A stretch of 64,000 bases of DNA from Streptomyces zingiberis (GCF_012034935.1 NZ_JAATEN010000004.1:124001-188000), one strand, 5' to 3'. Shown: positions 16,559-26,153, numbered from the stretch's first letter. Translations and numbers: made by a program. The notes: generated by a model not told the origin, from the letters alone.

Positions 16559-17386
16559 TCAGGCCGTGACGGTGATGTCGTCGAACGCGGGGTTCGGGGT
16601 GCTGGTGCCGCCGGGTGTCTGCACCACCACGGAGTAGGCGTCCGCGGGGGTGCCGGCCGGGATGTCGAAGACGATCAGGCCCGACGTCGTGGCGAAGGCG
16701 TTCTCCGTGGGCTGGACGGGGGCGTCTCCCGGGTCGAGGGTCACGGAGATCAGGTCGTAGAAGTTGGCACCGGTCGCGGTGGCGCCCGTGGTTCCAGCGG
16801 GTGCCGTGGCCGGGCTCGCCGAGTTCGGCGTCACGGTCGGAGCCGCGTAGTAGGTGAACGAGGAGAAGCCGCAGGGGCTGGGGGTGCTGCCGCCGCCGGG
16901 GTTGGTGGCGGTGACGGTGACCGTCGCGATGCCGCTGGGGCCGATCGTGCCCGTGGGGGCGGTGACGGTGAGCTGCGTGTCACCGGTGCGGCTGACGATG
17001 GCGGTGGCGGGGGTGCCGCCGAAGGACACGTCACTGGCGGCGGTCACGGTGGACAGCCCGGTACCGGTGAGGGTGACCGAACCCGGTGACGCCGTGCCGA
17101 GCGCGGGCGACACCGAGGTGACGACCGGGCCGGTGATGTAGAAGAACGGCAGGGAGTTGCTGGTGGAGTTGAGCGCGGTCACGCTCACCTGCGTCTGGCC
17201 GGAGCAGCCCGCCGGGGCGGTGGTGGTGACGGTGGTGGCGGTCGCCACGGTTCCGTTGACGGTTCGGGTGCCGAAGTTGACCCGGACCGTGCTGCCCACC
17301 GTGCCGAAGGTGCCGGAGGGGCCGGTGATGGTGACCGCTGTGCCGGTGGTCCCACTGGTGGGGGCGATGCTGGTGATGGTCGGCAT
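16559..17386 (-). CDS. IPT/TIG-repeat protein, three domains
   Basis: 275 residues with about three IPT/TIG domains: the first begins MPTITSIAPTSGTTGTAVTI, the second GPVVTSVSPALGTASPG, and the last, more divergent, covers about residues 190-275. Like its neighbour it lacks a signal peptide. Two cysteines are present (in PAGCSG and PSPCGF). ATG 17386 is strongly supported by GAAGGAG. The shared start pattern Met-Pro/Ala-x-Ile-Thr with the other two IPT/TIG proteins suggests they are paralogues. Function unknown. Confidence 0.85.
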   Translation of the reverse strand: MPTITSIAPTSGTTGTAVTITGPSGTFGTVGSTVRVNFGTRTVNGTVATATTVTTTAPAGCSGQTQVSVTALNSTSNSLPFFYITGPVVTSVSPALGTASPGSVTLTGTGLSTVTAASDVSFGGTPATAIVSRTGDTQLTVTAPTGTIGPSGIATVTVTATNPGGGSTPSPCGFSSFTYYAAPTVTPNSASPATAPAGTTGATATGANFYDLISVTLDPGDAPVQPTENAFATTSGLIVFDIPAGTPADAYSVVVQTPGGTSTPNPAFDDITVTA

Positions 17387-18584
17387 GGAAGAACTCCTTC
17401 GCTGAATGCCGTGTGAAGATCGTTCGGAAGAGGGGGCGCCGCTCGTCCCGCCGCCGTCGGGGGAGGCGCGGGGGGAGGGGAGCCGCGGACCGCGGGCAGC
17501 GGTGGCCGGAGAGCGGGCGGGGAGGAACGCGGCCGGGCGACGGCCGGCGGGATCACTCCACCGGACAAGGGCTCCGGGGGAGGGGCCGTCGGCCCGGGAC
17601 GGAGAGCCGGGGGTGACCCGTGTGCGCCGGCCCGGGCGGGTGGCAGAACCCAACCGCACGTCCTGGGCGGGGAATGAGCCGTCGGCCTGACGGGACGCCG
17701 GCGCGGGCCGCTGCCGGCTGTCCGGGGACGGGCGCCCACCGGACCGGTACACGGCCAGTACGCCACCCGCCACCCCGGGGGGCAAGAGGCACCCCGGGAA
17801 GTCACCCGTGCGGGTGAGCGTCCCACCTGCCGCGGGTGGCACCGCCCGCACCACCGGCCGGGCACGGGCGCCCCCGGTGCGCCCGCTCACCTCGTCCGGG
17901 ACCCCGGACGCCGGTGGTACCCGGCCACGACGGGGACGGGAAACGCGCTGCTCCGGGCGGGTGAGGCGCCTCATCCGCCCTTGCCGGGCACTCGGCGCGC
18001 TTGCGTTACTGAAACGGCCGGCGGGGGCCGGAACGGCCCACGGGCGAGCGACGGCCGGGCGGTTCCGCCCAGTTGGACCTGCCCACCCGCCGGGCCGCCC
18101 ACCGCCCGGGAGAGCCCGCCGGGACACCGCTCCGGCGGCGGCACGGGCGTCACCGCCCCAGGTGGCCGGCGCCTCCCGCTCCGCCCCGCCGCCCCGGGAG
18201 GGGGCGAGTCCCCGGGATGGGCTCGTTCCGCCGGCCGCCCAGCCGGCCCCCTCCGCTCCGCCGACCGCTCAACCGCCCGGTCCCCGACCGGCCGGCCGCC
18301 CATCCTCAACCACCCGGCCGCCCAGCCGGCCGACCGTCGCACCCGGTGCGGCAGCCGCACCCGCGCGCGCATCCGTGGCCGGGCGGGGCCCGGAGCCGTG
18401 CCGGAGACACACGCGGGGTCCGGTGCCGCATCGCCTCCGGTGAGCGGAGCGGCGGCTCACCGCAAGACCCGAAGCCCCCGCCCCGGCGGCCCGCCTCCGC
18501 GCAGGAGTCCGCGGGCCCGCGGTGGGCCGGGCGCAGCCGCCGGCGGTCCGGTCCGGCGGCCACCGACACGAGAGGCAGGCCGTC
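17387..18584. other. 1.2-kb gap without a recognisable gene
   Basis: The gap separates two divergently transcribed IPT/TIG genes. All open frames are Arg/Pro/Gly-rich shadows without family resemblance or ribosome binding sites. A short direct repeat GGCCGCCCAGCCGGCC occurs near 18235 and 18318. It may hold the promoters of both genes or decayed sequence. Confidence 0.5.
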
Positions 18585-19381
18585 ATGGCCCCCGTCATCA
18601 CCTCACTGAGCCCCACCCAGGGGCGCACACCCCAGCTCATGACCATCACCGGCACCGGCCTGGGGGCGCCGTCGGCGTCAACTTCGGCGCCCGCCGCTAC
18701 CCCGTGGTGTCCGTCTCCAGCACCACGGTCACCGTGACGATCCCGGCGCTGCCACCGGGCCAGTACGACGTCTCGGTCTTCACGGGGACGGCCACCAGCA
18801 ACTTCCTGCCGTTCTTCTACATCGCCATCCCGCAGGTCACCGCGCTCAGCAGCAACCGCGGCTCCAGCACGCCCATCCGGATCAGCCTCTTCGGCTCCTC
18901 CCTGGCGACCACGCAGAGCGTGGAGTTCGTCGGCGTGGGGCCCGGCACCGACGTCCGGGTGATCTCGGACACCATCGTCACCGTCCTGACCCCGCAGAAC
19001 GGGCAGCACCCCGACGGCTGCACCTTCCCCTCCGAGGTCCGGGTCACCTCGCTCGGCGGCGTCAGCCCGGTCCAGGGCGGTCCCACGCAGTACGTCTTCT
19101 ACGAGGAGCCGGCCGTCACCGCCGTGGTGCCCAACGCGGCCGTGGTCGGCTCGCTGATCACCGTCACCGGTACCTGCCTGCTGGACGCGGTGAGCGTCGT
19201 CTTCGAGCTGGAGAACGACGGCATTCAGGTGCCGGCCGACTTCACGCAGATCTCCGCGACCGTGCTCACCACCACCGTCCCGCCGACGCTCGCCCCCGGC
19301 ACCTATGACATCAAGGTGACCACCCCCGGTGGCCAGAGCGATCCCGCGCCGCTGGCCGTCTTCACCGTTCCGCCGCTGTGA
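18585..19381 (+). pseudogene. Third IPT/TIG protein, broken by a -1 frameshift in a G-run
   Basis: ATG 18585 (with GAGAGG upstream) encodes MAPVITSLSPTQGRTPQLMT and ITGTGLG, a clean IPT/TIG start. At the five-G run 18662-18666 the frame breaks. From 18665 the -1 frame continues the same fold without interruption (GAVGVNFGARRYPVVSVSS through ATSNFLPFFYI, then two more domains to 19381). One additional G would restore an intact protein of about 265 residues that closely matches the 275-residue neighbour. It may be a true mutation, a phase-variable tract, ribosomal slippage or an assembly error. The product would again lack a signal peptide. Confidence 0.75.
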
Positions 19382-19935
19382 CCGCGCGCCCGGCCCGTGG
19401 CTGCCGCGCTCCGGGGCCGTGGCTCCCGGCTTCCCCGCCCGCGCTTTCCGGGCGCCGGAGCGCGGGCCGGGCGCCGGGTGCGCCCGGTGGTACGCGGTAT
19501 GGGGAGGGTGTGCCCCCGGTGGCCTGGTGTGACTAATCCCCGGCTCGTTGCCGGAGCCGGGGGCGGGTGCTTCCCTGAATACGTCCGCACCCTTCGGCCG
19601 ACGGGCCGGGGGCGGGATTCGACAGGCAGCCGCACGGCTCTCCCGGGCAACCGGGGCGGGCCGGACGGACGCCGTGGTCGGTGGGCAGGTTCCGTCTCCG
19701 GACGTGGACCCGCCTGCCGGTGCCTCCCCAGGTGCCGGCCGGCGGTCGGCGGCCCGGGTCCCATGGCTTCGGTCACGGGACCCGGGCCGTTCCGCGTGCC
19801 GAGCTCCGGGAACGGGCGGGCGGGCTCGCGGGCTCACGGGATCTCCGACGGAAGCCGGGGGACCGGGGGACCGGGGAGCCCGGTGCGGCCGGGAACGGAC
19901 CGCGAGCGGCCCGTCCCTGACGGGCCGGCGGCGGA
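19382..19935. other. Intergenic gap between convergent genes
   Basis: 554 bp between the third IPT/TIG gene and the laccase gene. It contains one clear hairpin (given separately) and no convincing gene. Confidence 0.5.
19751..19788. terminator. Terminator between convergent genes
   Basis: 12-bp perfect stem GGCCCGGGTCCC with GGGACCCGGGCC and a 14-nt loop, between the third IPT/TIG gene and the laccase gene. Confidence 0.5.
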
Positions 19936-20952
19936 TCAGTGCTCGTGGCCCGGATCCTCCGGGTCGTAGCCCGGGATGGTGCCGTCCTCCTTCGCCACCA
20001 GGAAGAGGCCGACCATCCCCATATCGGAGTGGCTCTGCACATGGCAGTGGTACATCCACGCCCCGGCGCCCACGCCCTCGCCCGCGATCACCTGGAAGCC
20101 GAAGGAGTCGGCCGGGCCGGTGATCTTGTTGTCGATGATCGGGGTGCGGTCGTCGGGGCCGTCGAGCAGACCGGTGCGGTTGTCGGCCCAGCGGTGCCCG
20201 TGCACATGGAACGTGTGGTAGTACTCGCCGTGCGTGATCGAGATGAACTCGACCCGCTCGCCCAGCGTGGCCGTGACGTCGTAGCGGTCGTCGGCGGCCC
20301 GGTTGTTGATCGTCATGTCGTTGAAGACGATGGTGTACTGCTTGTCCGGCAGCAGGTCGCCCGCCCGGCGCACGATCAGCGGGCCGTACAGGCCCTTGCG
20401 GATGCCGGCGGTGCCGTGCGGGGTGCCGACCACGTGGTCGTGGTAGTGCCAGTAGCCCGCGCTCCCGGGGTTCCAGGTGCCGTCCGCGCGGCGGCCCGGC
20501 TCGTGGGTGCGCCAGGTGTAGGTGTAGCGCTCGCCCGGATCCACCGTGGACCCGCTCATGCGGGTGCCGTCGCTGGTGATCTCGTAGTCCACGCCGTGCG
20601 GGTGGAGGCTGAGGGTGACGTCCGAGAGGTTCACCAGCTCGATGTGGAGGGTGTCGCCCTCCGTCATCTCCAGCAGCGGGCCCGGGACGGTGGCCTTGCC
20701 CGGCTTGAGGCCGTAGCCGAGCTGCCCGCCCGGCAGGTTCTCCGCGTAGAGGGTGAGGTGCCGCTCCTCGCCGCCGGCCTTCGCGGTGCGCACGGCGGCG
20801 TTCGTCCGTGCGGGCGCGGCGGCCGGGGTCGCCGCCGAGGCGGCGGTCGCGGTGGGGGCGAGGGCGGGCGCGGCCAGGGCCGCGGCGGCGGCCACCCCGC
20901 CGGTGAAGGACCGCCGTGAGAAGAAGCGCCGGGAGACGCCTGTCTCGGTCAT
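19936..20952 (-). CDS. Small two-domain laccase (multicopper oxidase), Tat-exported
   Basis: 338 residues, the size of Streptomyces small laccase (SLAC/EpoA type) rather than the three-domain enzymes. The N-terminus has the twin-arginine signal SRRSFTGG followed by an Ala-rich hydrophobic stretch. Copper ligands are all visible: [18 protein letters not shown] and the type-1 site [12 protein letters not shown]. The enzyme oxidises phenols and other donors and reduces oxygen to water, outside the cell, as a trimer in this family. ATG 20952 has GGGAG 8 nt upstream. The next gene upstream runs divergently and encodes a secreted dehydrogenase. Confidence 0.93.
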   Translation of the reverse strand: MTETGVSRRFFSRRSFTGGVAAAAALAAPALAPTATAASAATPAAAPARTNAAVRTAKAGGEERHLTLYAENLPGGQLGYGLKPGKATVPGPLLEMTEGDTLHIELVNLSDVTLSLHPHGVDYEITSDGTRMSGSTVDPGERYTYTWRTHEPGRRADGTWNPGSAGYWHYHDHVVGTPHGTAGIRKGLYGPLIVRRAGDLLPDKQYTIVFNDMTINNRAADDRYDVTATLGERVEFISITHGEYYHTFHVHGHRWADNRTGLLDGPDDRTPIIDNKITGPADSFGFQVIAGEGVGAGAWMYHCHVQSHSDMGMVGLFLVAKEDGTIPGYDPEDPGHEH

Positions 20953-21348
20953 CGTGTCTCTCCCATCCCTGCCGGGCCCCTGCCTGTGCCGGGGCCCTGC
21001 GGCTGTTCAGCGGGTCGGCGGCGGTGGCCGGGCGTACGGACCGCCGGCCGCCGGGGGCGCCGGTGGCCGGTGGCCGGCCGTCAGGTGTCGTCGGAGCCAG
21101 GTGTCGTCGGTGGGCGGTGGGGACGGCGCCGGTCCCCGCCGGTACCCGCGGCGGGCGCGGCGGGGACGGCGGAAACAAGCGGCCGGTCCGGGGAATCCAC
21201 GGCCGGGACGGCATCAAGGTAGCCGCCGCCGGACAGTTTCTCTAGCGCCAGGACAAAGTTTGTCGATGTGCGGTCATACCTATTGGCGGCTCGTCAAAAG
21301 ACCTCTAGCTTCGAGACATTGCTGGGATCGCAGAGGGGTGAGAGAGCC
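20953..21348. promoter_or_regulatory. Divergent promoter region between laccase and ThuA-dehydrogenase genes
   Basis: 396 bp; the part nearest 21349 is noticeably AT-richer. It contains the perfect odd palindrome GACAAAGTTTGTC (21252-21264), about 85 bp before the ThuA gene start, a good position for an operator. No riboswitch or small gene was recognised. Confidence 0.45.
21252..21264. promoter_or_regulatory. Palindrome GACAAAGTTTGTC
   Basis: A 13-bp odd palindrome with 6-bp perfect arms upstream of the ThuA-dehydrogenase operon. It is a likely binding site for a sugar-responsive repressor, which is not encoded in the window. Confidence 0.45.
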
Positions 21349-23925
21349 ATGCGGGTGAATCCGCAGCCGGAACCCTCGGCTCGACGAGGGCGCAGAAGCC
21401 GGAGCCGCAGAGGCCGCGCGTGCACCACGGCGCTGCTGGCCGCCGGCCTGACCGTGACCATGCTGGGAGGGACACCCGTCTCGGCGGCGCCTCCCGAGGG
21501 GGAGCGCCCGGCGTCCGCGCCGGTCCCGCTCTCCGTCGAGACCGCCGGGACCGCCGCGCAGGCCGCCGCGCCGCCCGGCGGATCCGCCCCCGGGACGGTG
21601 AAGGTGCTGGTCTTCCACGCCTCCGGCGAGCAGCCGTCGGCCCGGGCCCGGGCGGCGGCCGAGGCCGTGGAGGAGATCGGCTACGAGGGCCCGGCGGCCC
21701 AGCGGTTCGCCGTGGAGGCGACCGGCGACCCGGCCGTCTTCGCCAACGCGCAGAAGCTGCGCCAGTACAACGCGGTGGTCTTCGTCGACACCGCCGGCGA
21801 CGTGCTGAACAACGCCCAGGAGGACGGCTTCCGCGCCTATGTGGAATCCGGCGGCGGCTTCCTCGGCGTGCACGACGCGGCCCGCACCGAGCCGGACTCC
21901 TCCTGGTTCACCGGCCTGATCGGCACCCGGCCCGCCGCCGGCGGCCCGGCGAACGTGCAGCGCGCCACCGTCGAGGTCGGCGACGACGACCACCCGGCCA
22001 CGGCGGACCTGCCGCAGGAGTGGTCGCGGCGGGACGTCTGGCTCAACTGGAAGCCCAGCCCCTCCGGCGACGTGCACACCGTGGCCCGGGTGCGCGAGCG
22101 CACCTACAGCCCCGGCACCGACGCCCTCGGCTGGGACCACCCCGTCTCCTGGTGCCGCGACTACCGCGGCGGCCGCTCCTTCTACACCGGCATGGGCGGC
22201 ACCGCGGACAGCTTCGGCGAGGAGCGGTTCCGCACCCATCTGCGCGGCGCCCTGCTGTGGACCTCCCGGCTCGCCCGCGCCGACTGCCAGGCGACCATCA
22301 CGGGCAACTACACGGCGGAGCGGGTCACCCCGCCCAACGCCGCCGGCCAGTCCGACGTGATCGGCGAGCCGCACGGCCTGGTCACCGCCGAGGACGGCCG
22401 GGTGTTCTACATCGGCCGCGGCGGCGGCGCCAACAGCGACCCCGTCGTCACCGACTGGAACGACCCCGACATCGGCCTGGGCATGGGCACCGTCCACGTC
22501 TGGGACCCCGGCACCGGCAAGGCGAAACTCGCCGGCGTGCTGGAGGTCTTCGGCAACAAGGGCGGCGGCGGGGAACTCGTCAAGAACGAGGAGGGGCTGC
22601 TCGGCATCGAGCTGGACCCGGACTTCGCCGAGAACGGCTGGATCTACCTGCACTGGACCCCGCACTCGGAGATCGACCGGGAGAACCACCTCGGGCAGCG
22701 CCGGGTCTCGCGCTTCACCCTGGACCACGCCACCAACCGGATCGACACCGCCTCCGAGAAGGTCCTCCTGGAGTGGGAGGTGCAGATCCACAGCTGCTGC
22801 CACGCCGGCGGCGGCATGGCCTGGGACTCCCGCGGCAACCTCTACATCGCCACCGGTGACACCAACTCCTCGCAGTTCAGCGACGGCTACTCGGGCAACA
22901 ACCCGCAGCCGAACTTCAAGGGCGTGTCCTTCGCCGACGCCCGCCGCACCTCCGGCAACACCAACAACCTCAACGGCAAGATCCTCCGCATCCACCCCGA
23001 GGACGACGGCACCTACACCGTCCCCGAGGGCAACCTCTTCACCGGCGCGGAGGAGGGCGGCGGCAAGACCCGCCCGGAGATCTACGTGATGGGCGTCCGC
23101 AACCCGTCGCGCATCTCCGTCGACCCGGCCACCGACACCCTGCACGCCGGCTGGGTCGGGCCGGACGCCGGGGAGCCCAGCCCCACCTGGGGGCCGGCGA
23201 AGTACGACACCTTCGCCGCCATCCACAGCGCCGGCAACCACGGCTGGCCCTACTGCATGGGCAACAAGCAGCCCTACCGGGACCGCAACCTGCCCGACCC
23301 GACGAAACCCCTCGGCTGGTACAACTGCGACAAGCCGAAGAACGAGTCGCCCAACAACGACGGCCTGGTCGACCTGCCGCCCGTGAAGTCCAACACCATC
23401 TGGTACTCGCCGCAGGGCGGCGGCCCGGACTTCCCGCGCAACGGCGACGGCGTCCCGTCCTACAGCAACGACGACGCGCGCTACCTGCTGCCCTGGCTCA
23501 AGGGCGGCTCGCAGGCCGCGATGAACGGCCCCGTCTACCGGCACGACCCGTCCGGTGACGGCGCCGGACGCTGGCCCGCCTACTGGGACGGCAAGTGGTT
23601 CGTCGGCGACTTCTACGACGGCGACCAGCCGCGCCACGCCATCACCCTGGACCCGGACACCTCCGACAAGGGCGGGCTGCCCGTCCACGCCGAGAGCCTG
23701 GACAAGATCATCCCCGTCGGCAGCACCGGCATCCGCAACCTGATGGACTGGAAGTTCGGCCCCGACGGCGCGCTCTACGTGCTCGACTACGGCCGGGGCT
23801 TCTTCACCTCCACCGACGAGTCGGCGCTGTGGCGCGTCACCTACACCGGCGGCGCCGCGACCCCGGCCGCCGGCGACCTGATCTCCGGCGACCCGTCCGC
23901 CGGAGCGAAGGGGAGTGACCGATGA
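21349..23925 (+). CDS. Secreted ThuA / PQQ-type sugar dehydrogenase fusion
   Basis: 858 residues. A long Arg-rich signal peptide ends near PVSAAP. A ThuA (glutamine-amidotransferase-like) domain covers about 80-315, with VKVLVFHASG, GGGFLGVHDAA and GRSFYTGMGG. A glucose/sorbosone dehydrogenase beta-propeller follows (about 330-840), with PHGLVTAEDGRVFYIGRGGG, EEGLLGIELDPDF, HAGGGMAWDSRGNLYIATGD and DWKFGPDGALYVLDYG. ThuA proteins act in 3-keto-sugar metabolism, and the propeller family uses PQQ to oxidise sugars. Cofactor and substrate here are inferred. ATG 21349 follows GGGGTGAGAGAG. The stop overlaps the next gene by 4 bp, so the two are translationally coupled. Confidence 0.9.
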   Translation: MRVNPQPEPSARRGRRSRSRRGRACTTALLAAGLTVTMLGGTPVSAAPPEGERPASAPVPLSVETAGTAAQAAAPPGGSAPGTVKVLVFHASGEQPSARARAAAEAVEEIGYEGPAAQRFAVEATGDPAVFANAQKLRQYNAVVFVDTAGDVLNNAQEDGFRAYVESGGGFLGVHDAARTEPDSSWFTGLIGTRPAAGGPANVQRATVEVGDDDHPATADLPQEWSRRDVWLNWKPSPSGDVHTVARVRERTYSPGTDALGWDHPVSWCRDYRGGRSFYTGMGGTADSFGEERFRTHLRGALLWTSRLARADCQATITGNYTAERVTPPNAAGQSDVIGEPHGLVTAEDGRVFYIGRGGGANSDPVVTDWNDPDIGLGMGTVHVWDPGTGKAKLAGVLEVFGNKGGGGELVKNEEGLLGIELDPDFAENGWIYLHWTPHSEIDRENHLGQRRVSRFTLDHATNRIDTASEKVLLEWEVQIHSCCHAGGGMAWDSRGNLYIATGDTNSSQFSDGYSGNNPQPNFKGVSFADARRTSGNTNNLNGKILRIHPEDDGTYTVPEGNLFTGAEEGGGKTRPEIYVMGVRNPSRISVDPATDTLHAGWVGPDAGEPSPTWGPAKYDTFAAIHSAGNHGWPYCMGNKQPYRDRNLPDPTKPLGWYNCDKPKNESPNNDGLVDLPPVKSNTIWYSPQGGGPDFPRNGDGVPSYSNDDARYLLPWLKGGSQAAMNGPVYRHDPSGDGAGRWPAYWDGKWFVGDFYDGDQPRHAITLDPDTSDKGGLPVHAESLDKIIPVGSTGIRNLMDWKFGPDGALYVLDYGRGFFTSTDESALWRVTYTGGAATPAAGDLISGDPSAGAKGSDR

Positions 23926-26153
23926 GCACAGCGACCCCGTACCCCGCGGTGGTCCGCTCCCGTGGCCTGTTCGCCGCCCTCGTGGTGGCGCTGGTGGCCG
24001 CGCTCGGGCTGACCGCGCCGCCCGCCGCCCGCGCCGACGGCGGCGGGCGCCCCGCCACCGCCGCCGACCAGGTGCTGACCTGGACCGCGGACAGCGACAT
24101 CACCCGCTACAAGACGGCCCCGCAGACCGCGGTGGCCGGGCCTGCGACGATCGTGTTCGAGAACAGCGAGGCCACCGGCAACACCACCGGGATGCCGCAC
24201 ACGCTGACCTTCGACACCTCCGATCCCTCCCGCTACAACGCCGACGTCGACCTCAACATCCTCGCCAACCCCTCCGACGCCAACGGCGGCAAGTACACCG
24301 CCGAGGTCACCCTCACCCCCGGCACCTACCGCTACTACTGCACCATCCCCGGCCACGGCTCCATGCAGGGCACCCTCGTCGTCACCGACGGGGGCGGCGG
24401 CGAGGAGGACACCGAGGCGCCCGAGGTCTCGCACGAACTGAGCGGCGCCCAGAACTCCGACGGTGCCTACCTCGGCGGCGCGACCGTCGCACTCTCCGCC
24501 ACCGACCCGGGCTCCGGCGTGGAGTCCGTCGAGTACGCCCTGGACGACGGTGACTTCACCGCCTACGCGGAGCCGTTCACGGTGGACACGGTGGGCGAGC
24601 ACACCCTGCGCTACCGGGCCACGGACCGGGCGGGAAACACCTCCGAGGTGGCGACCGTGGAGTTCACCGTCGCCGAACCCCCGGCCGACGACACCACGGC
24701 CCCCGAGACCTCCGCCGAGGTCTCCGGCGACCGGAACGACGACGGCGCCTACCTCGGCACCGCCACCGTCACCGTCAGCGCCTCCGACTCCGGCTCCGGT
24801 GTGAAGAGCATCGAATACGCGCTGGACGACGGCGAGTTCACCGGCTACACCGCCCCCGTGGCGGTGGACACGGTGGGCGAGCACACCCTGCGCTACCGGG
24901 CCACCGACCACGCGGGGAACACCTCCGAGGAGAAGTCGGTGGAGTTCACCGTCGCCGAACCCCCGGCGCAGGACACCACCGCCCCGGAGGTCTCCGCCGA
25001 GGTCACCGGTGACCGGAACGACGACGGCGCGTATGTGGGCGCCGCCACCGTCACCCTCACCGCCACCGACGAGGAGTCCGGCGTCGCCCGCGTCCAGTAC
25101 TCCCTCAACGGCGGCCCGTACCTCGTCTACGCCGACCCGGTGCGCATCGACCGGGCCGGCGACCACCTGGTCCGCTACCGCGCCACCGACAAGGCCGGCA
25201 ACACCTCGGCCGCCCGCTCCCTCGACCTCACCGTCGCCGAGGAGGAGATCAGCGAACCCGACTGCCCCGAGACCGACAACCGCCGCACCGTCATCGTCGG
25301 CACCGTCGACACCGGGGTGCCCAACCGCGTCACCGGCGACGGCTGCACCATCAACGAGCTGATCGAGGACGAGCGCGGCTGGGACGGCGAGCGGGACTTC
25401 CTCCGCCATGTCCAGGGCGTCGCCGGGGACCTCCGTGACCAGGGCGTCGTCGACCAGCGCGAACACGACCTGCTGGTGAAGGCCGCCCGCGACTCCGGCA
25501 TCGGCACCGAGGGCCGCACCGAGGGGTACCGCACCCTCTTCGACGGCTCCGCGAAGTCCTTCGCCGAGTGGGAGCACGTCGGCGGCGGCGCCTTCGGCCT
25601 CAGCCGCGGCGACGCGATGACCAGCTCCACCACCCGCGCGGGCATGGGGATGCTCTGGTATCCGAACCGCCAGTACGGGGACTTCTCGCTGCGCCTGCAG
25701 TTCCGCGACGACGCGCCCGGCGACGGCCGCACCAACAGCGGGGTCTTCGTCCGCTTCCCCGACCCCGACTGGCATCCGGGGGAGACCCGCCCGGAGTGGG
25801 TCGCCATCAAGTACGGCCACGAGAACCAGATCTTCGACCGGCCGGACGGCGACATGTACAAGACGGGCTCCGTCTACGGCTTCGACAAGGTGAACCTGGC
25901 GGGCGCCGGGGTGGAGGAGAAGGGCGTCTGGAACGACTACGAGGTCCGCGTGGTCGACCAGCGCTACTGGATCTTCCGCAACGGGGTCCTGCTCAACGTC
26001 TTCGACAACGACCCCGGCCTCCTGTTCAACCCGGCGCGCGCGGACGACCCGGGCACCGCCGGCCGGCAGTACCGGCACGGGTTCATCGGGCTCCAGACCC
26101 ACGGCACCACGGATGTGATCTCCTTCCGCAACGTCCGCATCCAGGAGCTGTGA
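23922..26153 (+). CDS. Secreted cupredoxin + Ig-like repeats + DUF1080 protein
   Basis: 743 residues. Domains in order: signal peptide (1-38); plastocyanin-like cupredoxin (about 45-155) with ligands His93, Cys140, His145 and Met148 (PHTLTF and YYCTIPGHGSMQG); three near-identical OmpL47/Ig-like repeats (about 166-440), each ending with a phrase like LRYRATDRAGNTSE; a short Cys-bearing linker; and a C-terminal DUF1080 domain (about 545-743). DUF1080 is a concanavalin-like fold, members of which hydrolyse 3-keto-glycosides. ATG 23922 overlaps the upstream stop (ATGA). The cupredoxin may take electrons from the dehydrogenase; that is inference. Confidence 0.9.
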   Translation: MSTATPYPAVVRSRGLFAALVVALVAALGLTAPPAARADGGGRPATAADQVLTWTADSDITRYKTAPQTAVAGPATIVFENSEATGNTTGMPHTLTFDTSDPSRYNADVDLNILANPSDANGGKYTAEVTLTPGTYRYYCTIPGHGSMQGTLVVTDGGGGEEDTEAPEVSHELSGAQNSDGAYLGGATVALSATDPGSGVESVEYALDDGDFTAYAEPFTVDTVGEHTLRYRATDRAGNTSEVATVEFTVAEPPADDTTAPETSAEVSGDRNDDGAYLGTATVTVSASDSGSGVKSIEYALDDGEFTGYTAPVAVDTVGEHTLRYRATDHAGNTSEEKSVEFTVAEPPAQDTTAPEVSAEVTGDRNDDGAYVGAATVTLTATDEESGVARVQYSLNGGPYLVYADPVRIDRAGDHLVRYRATDKAGNTSAARSLDLTVAEEEISEPDCPETDNRRTVIVGTVDTGVPNRVTGDGCTINELIEDERGWDGERDFLRHVQGVAGDLRDQGVVDQREHDLLVKAARDSGIGTEGRTEGYRTLFDGSAKSFAEWEHVGGGAFGLSRGDAMTSSTTRAGMGMLWYPNRQYGDFSLRLQFRDDAPGDGRTNSGVFVRFPDPDWHPGETRPEWVAIKYGHENQIFDRPDGDMYKTGSVYGFDKVNLAGAGVEEKGVWNDYEVRVVDQRYWIFRNGVLLNVFDNDPGLLFNPARADDPGTAGRQYRHGFIGLQTHGTTDVISFRNVRIQEL

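Noticed and set aside
18662..18668. Programmed -1 frameshift heptamer in the IPT/TIG gene
   Set aside because: The run has five Gs and does not give a full X-XXY-YYZ heptamer in frame; slippage is possible but a mutation or assembly error is more likely, so it is not claimed as programmed.
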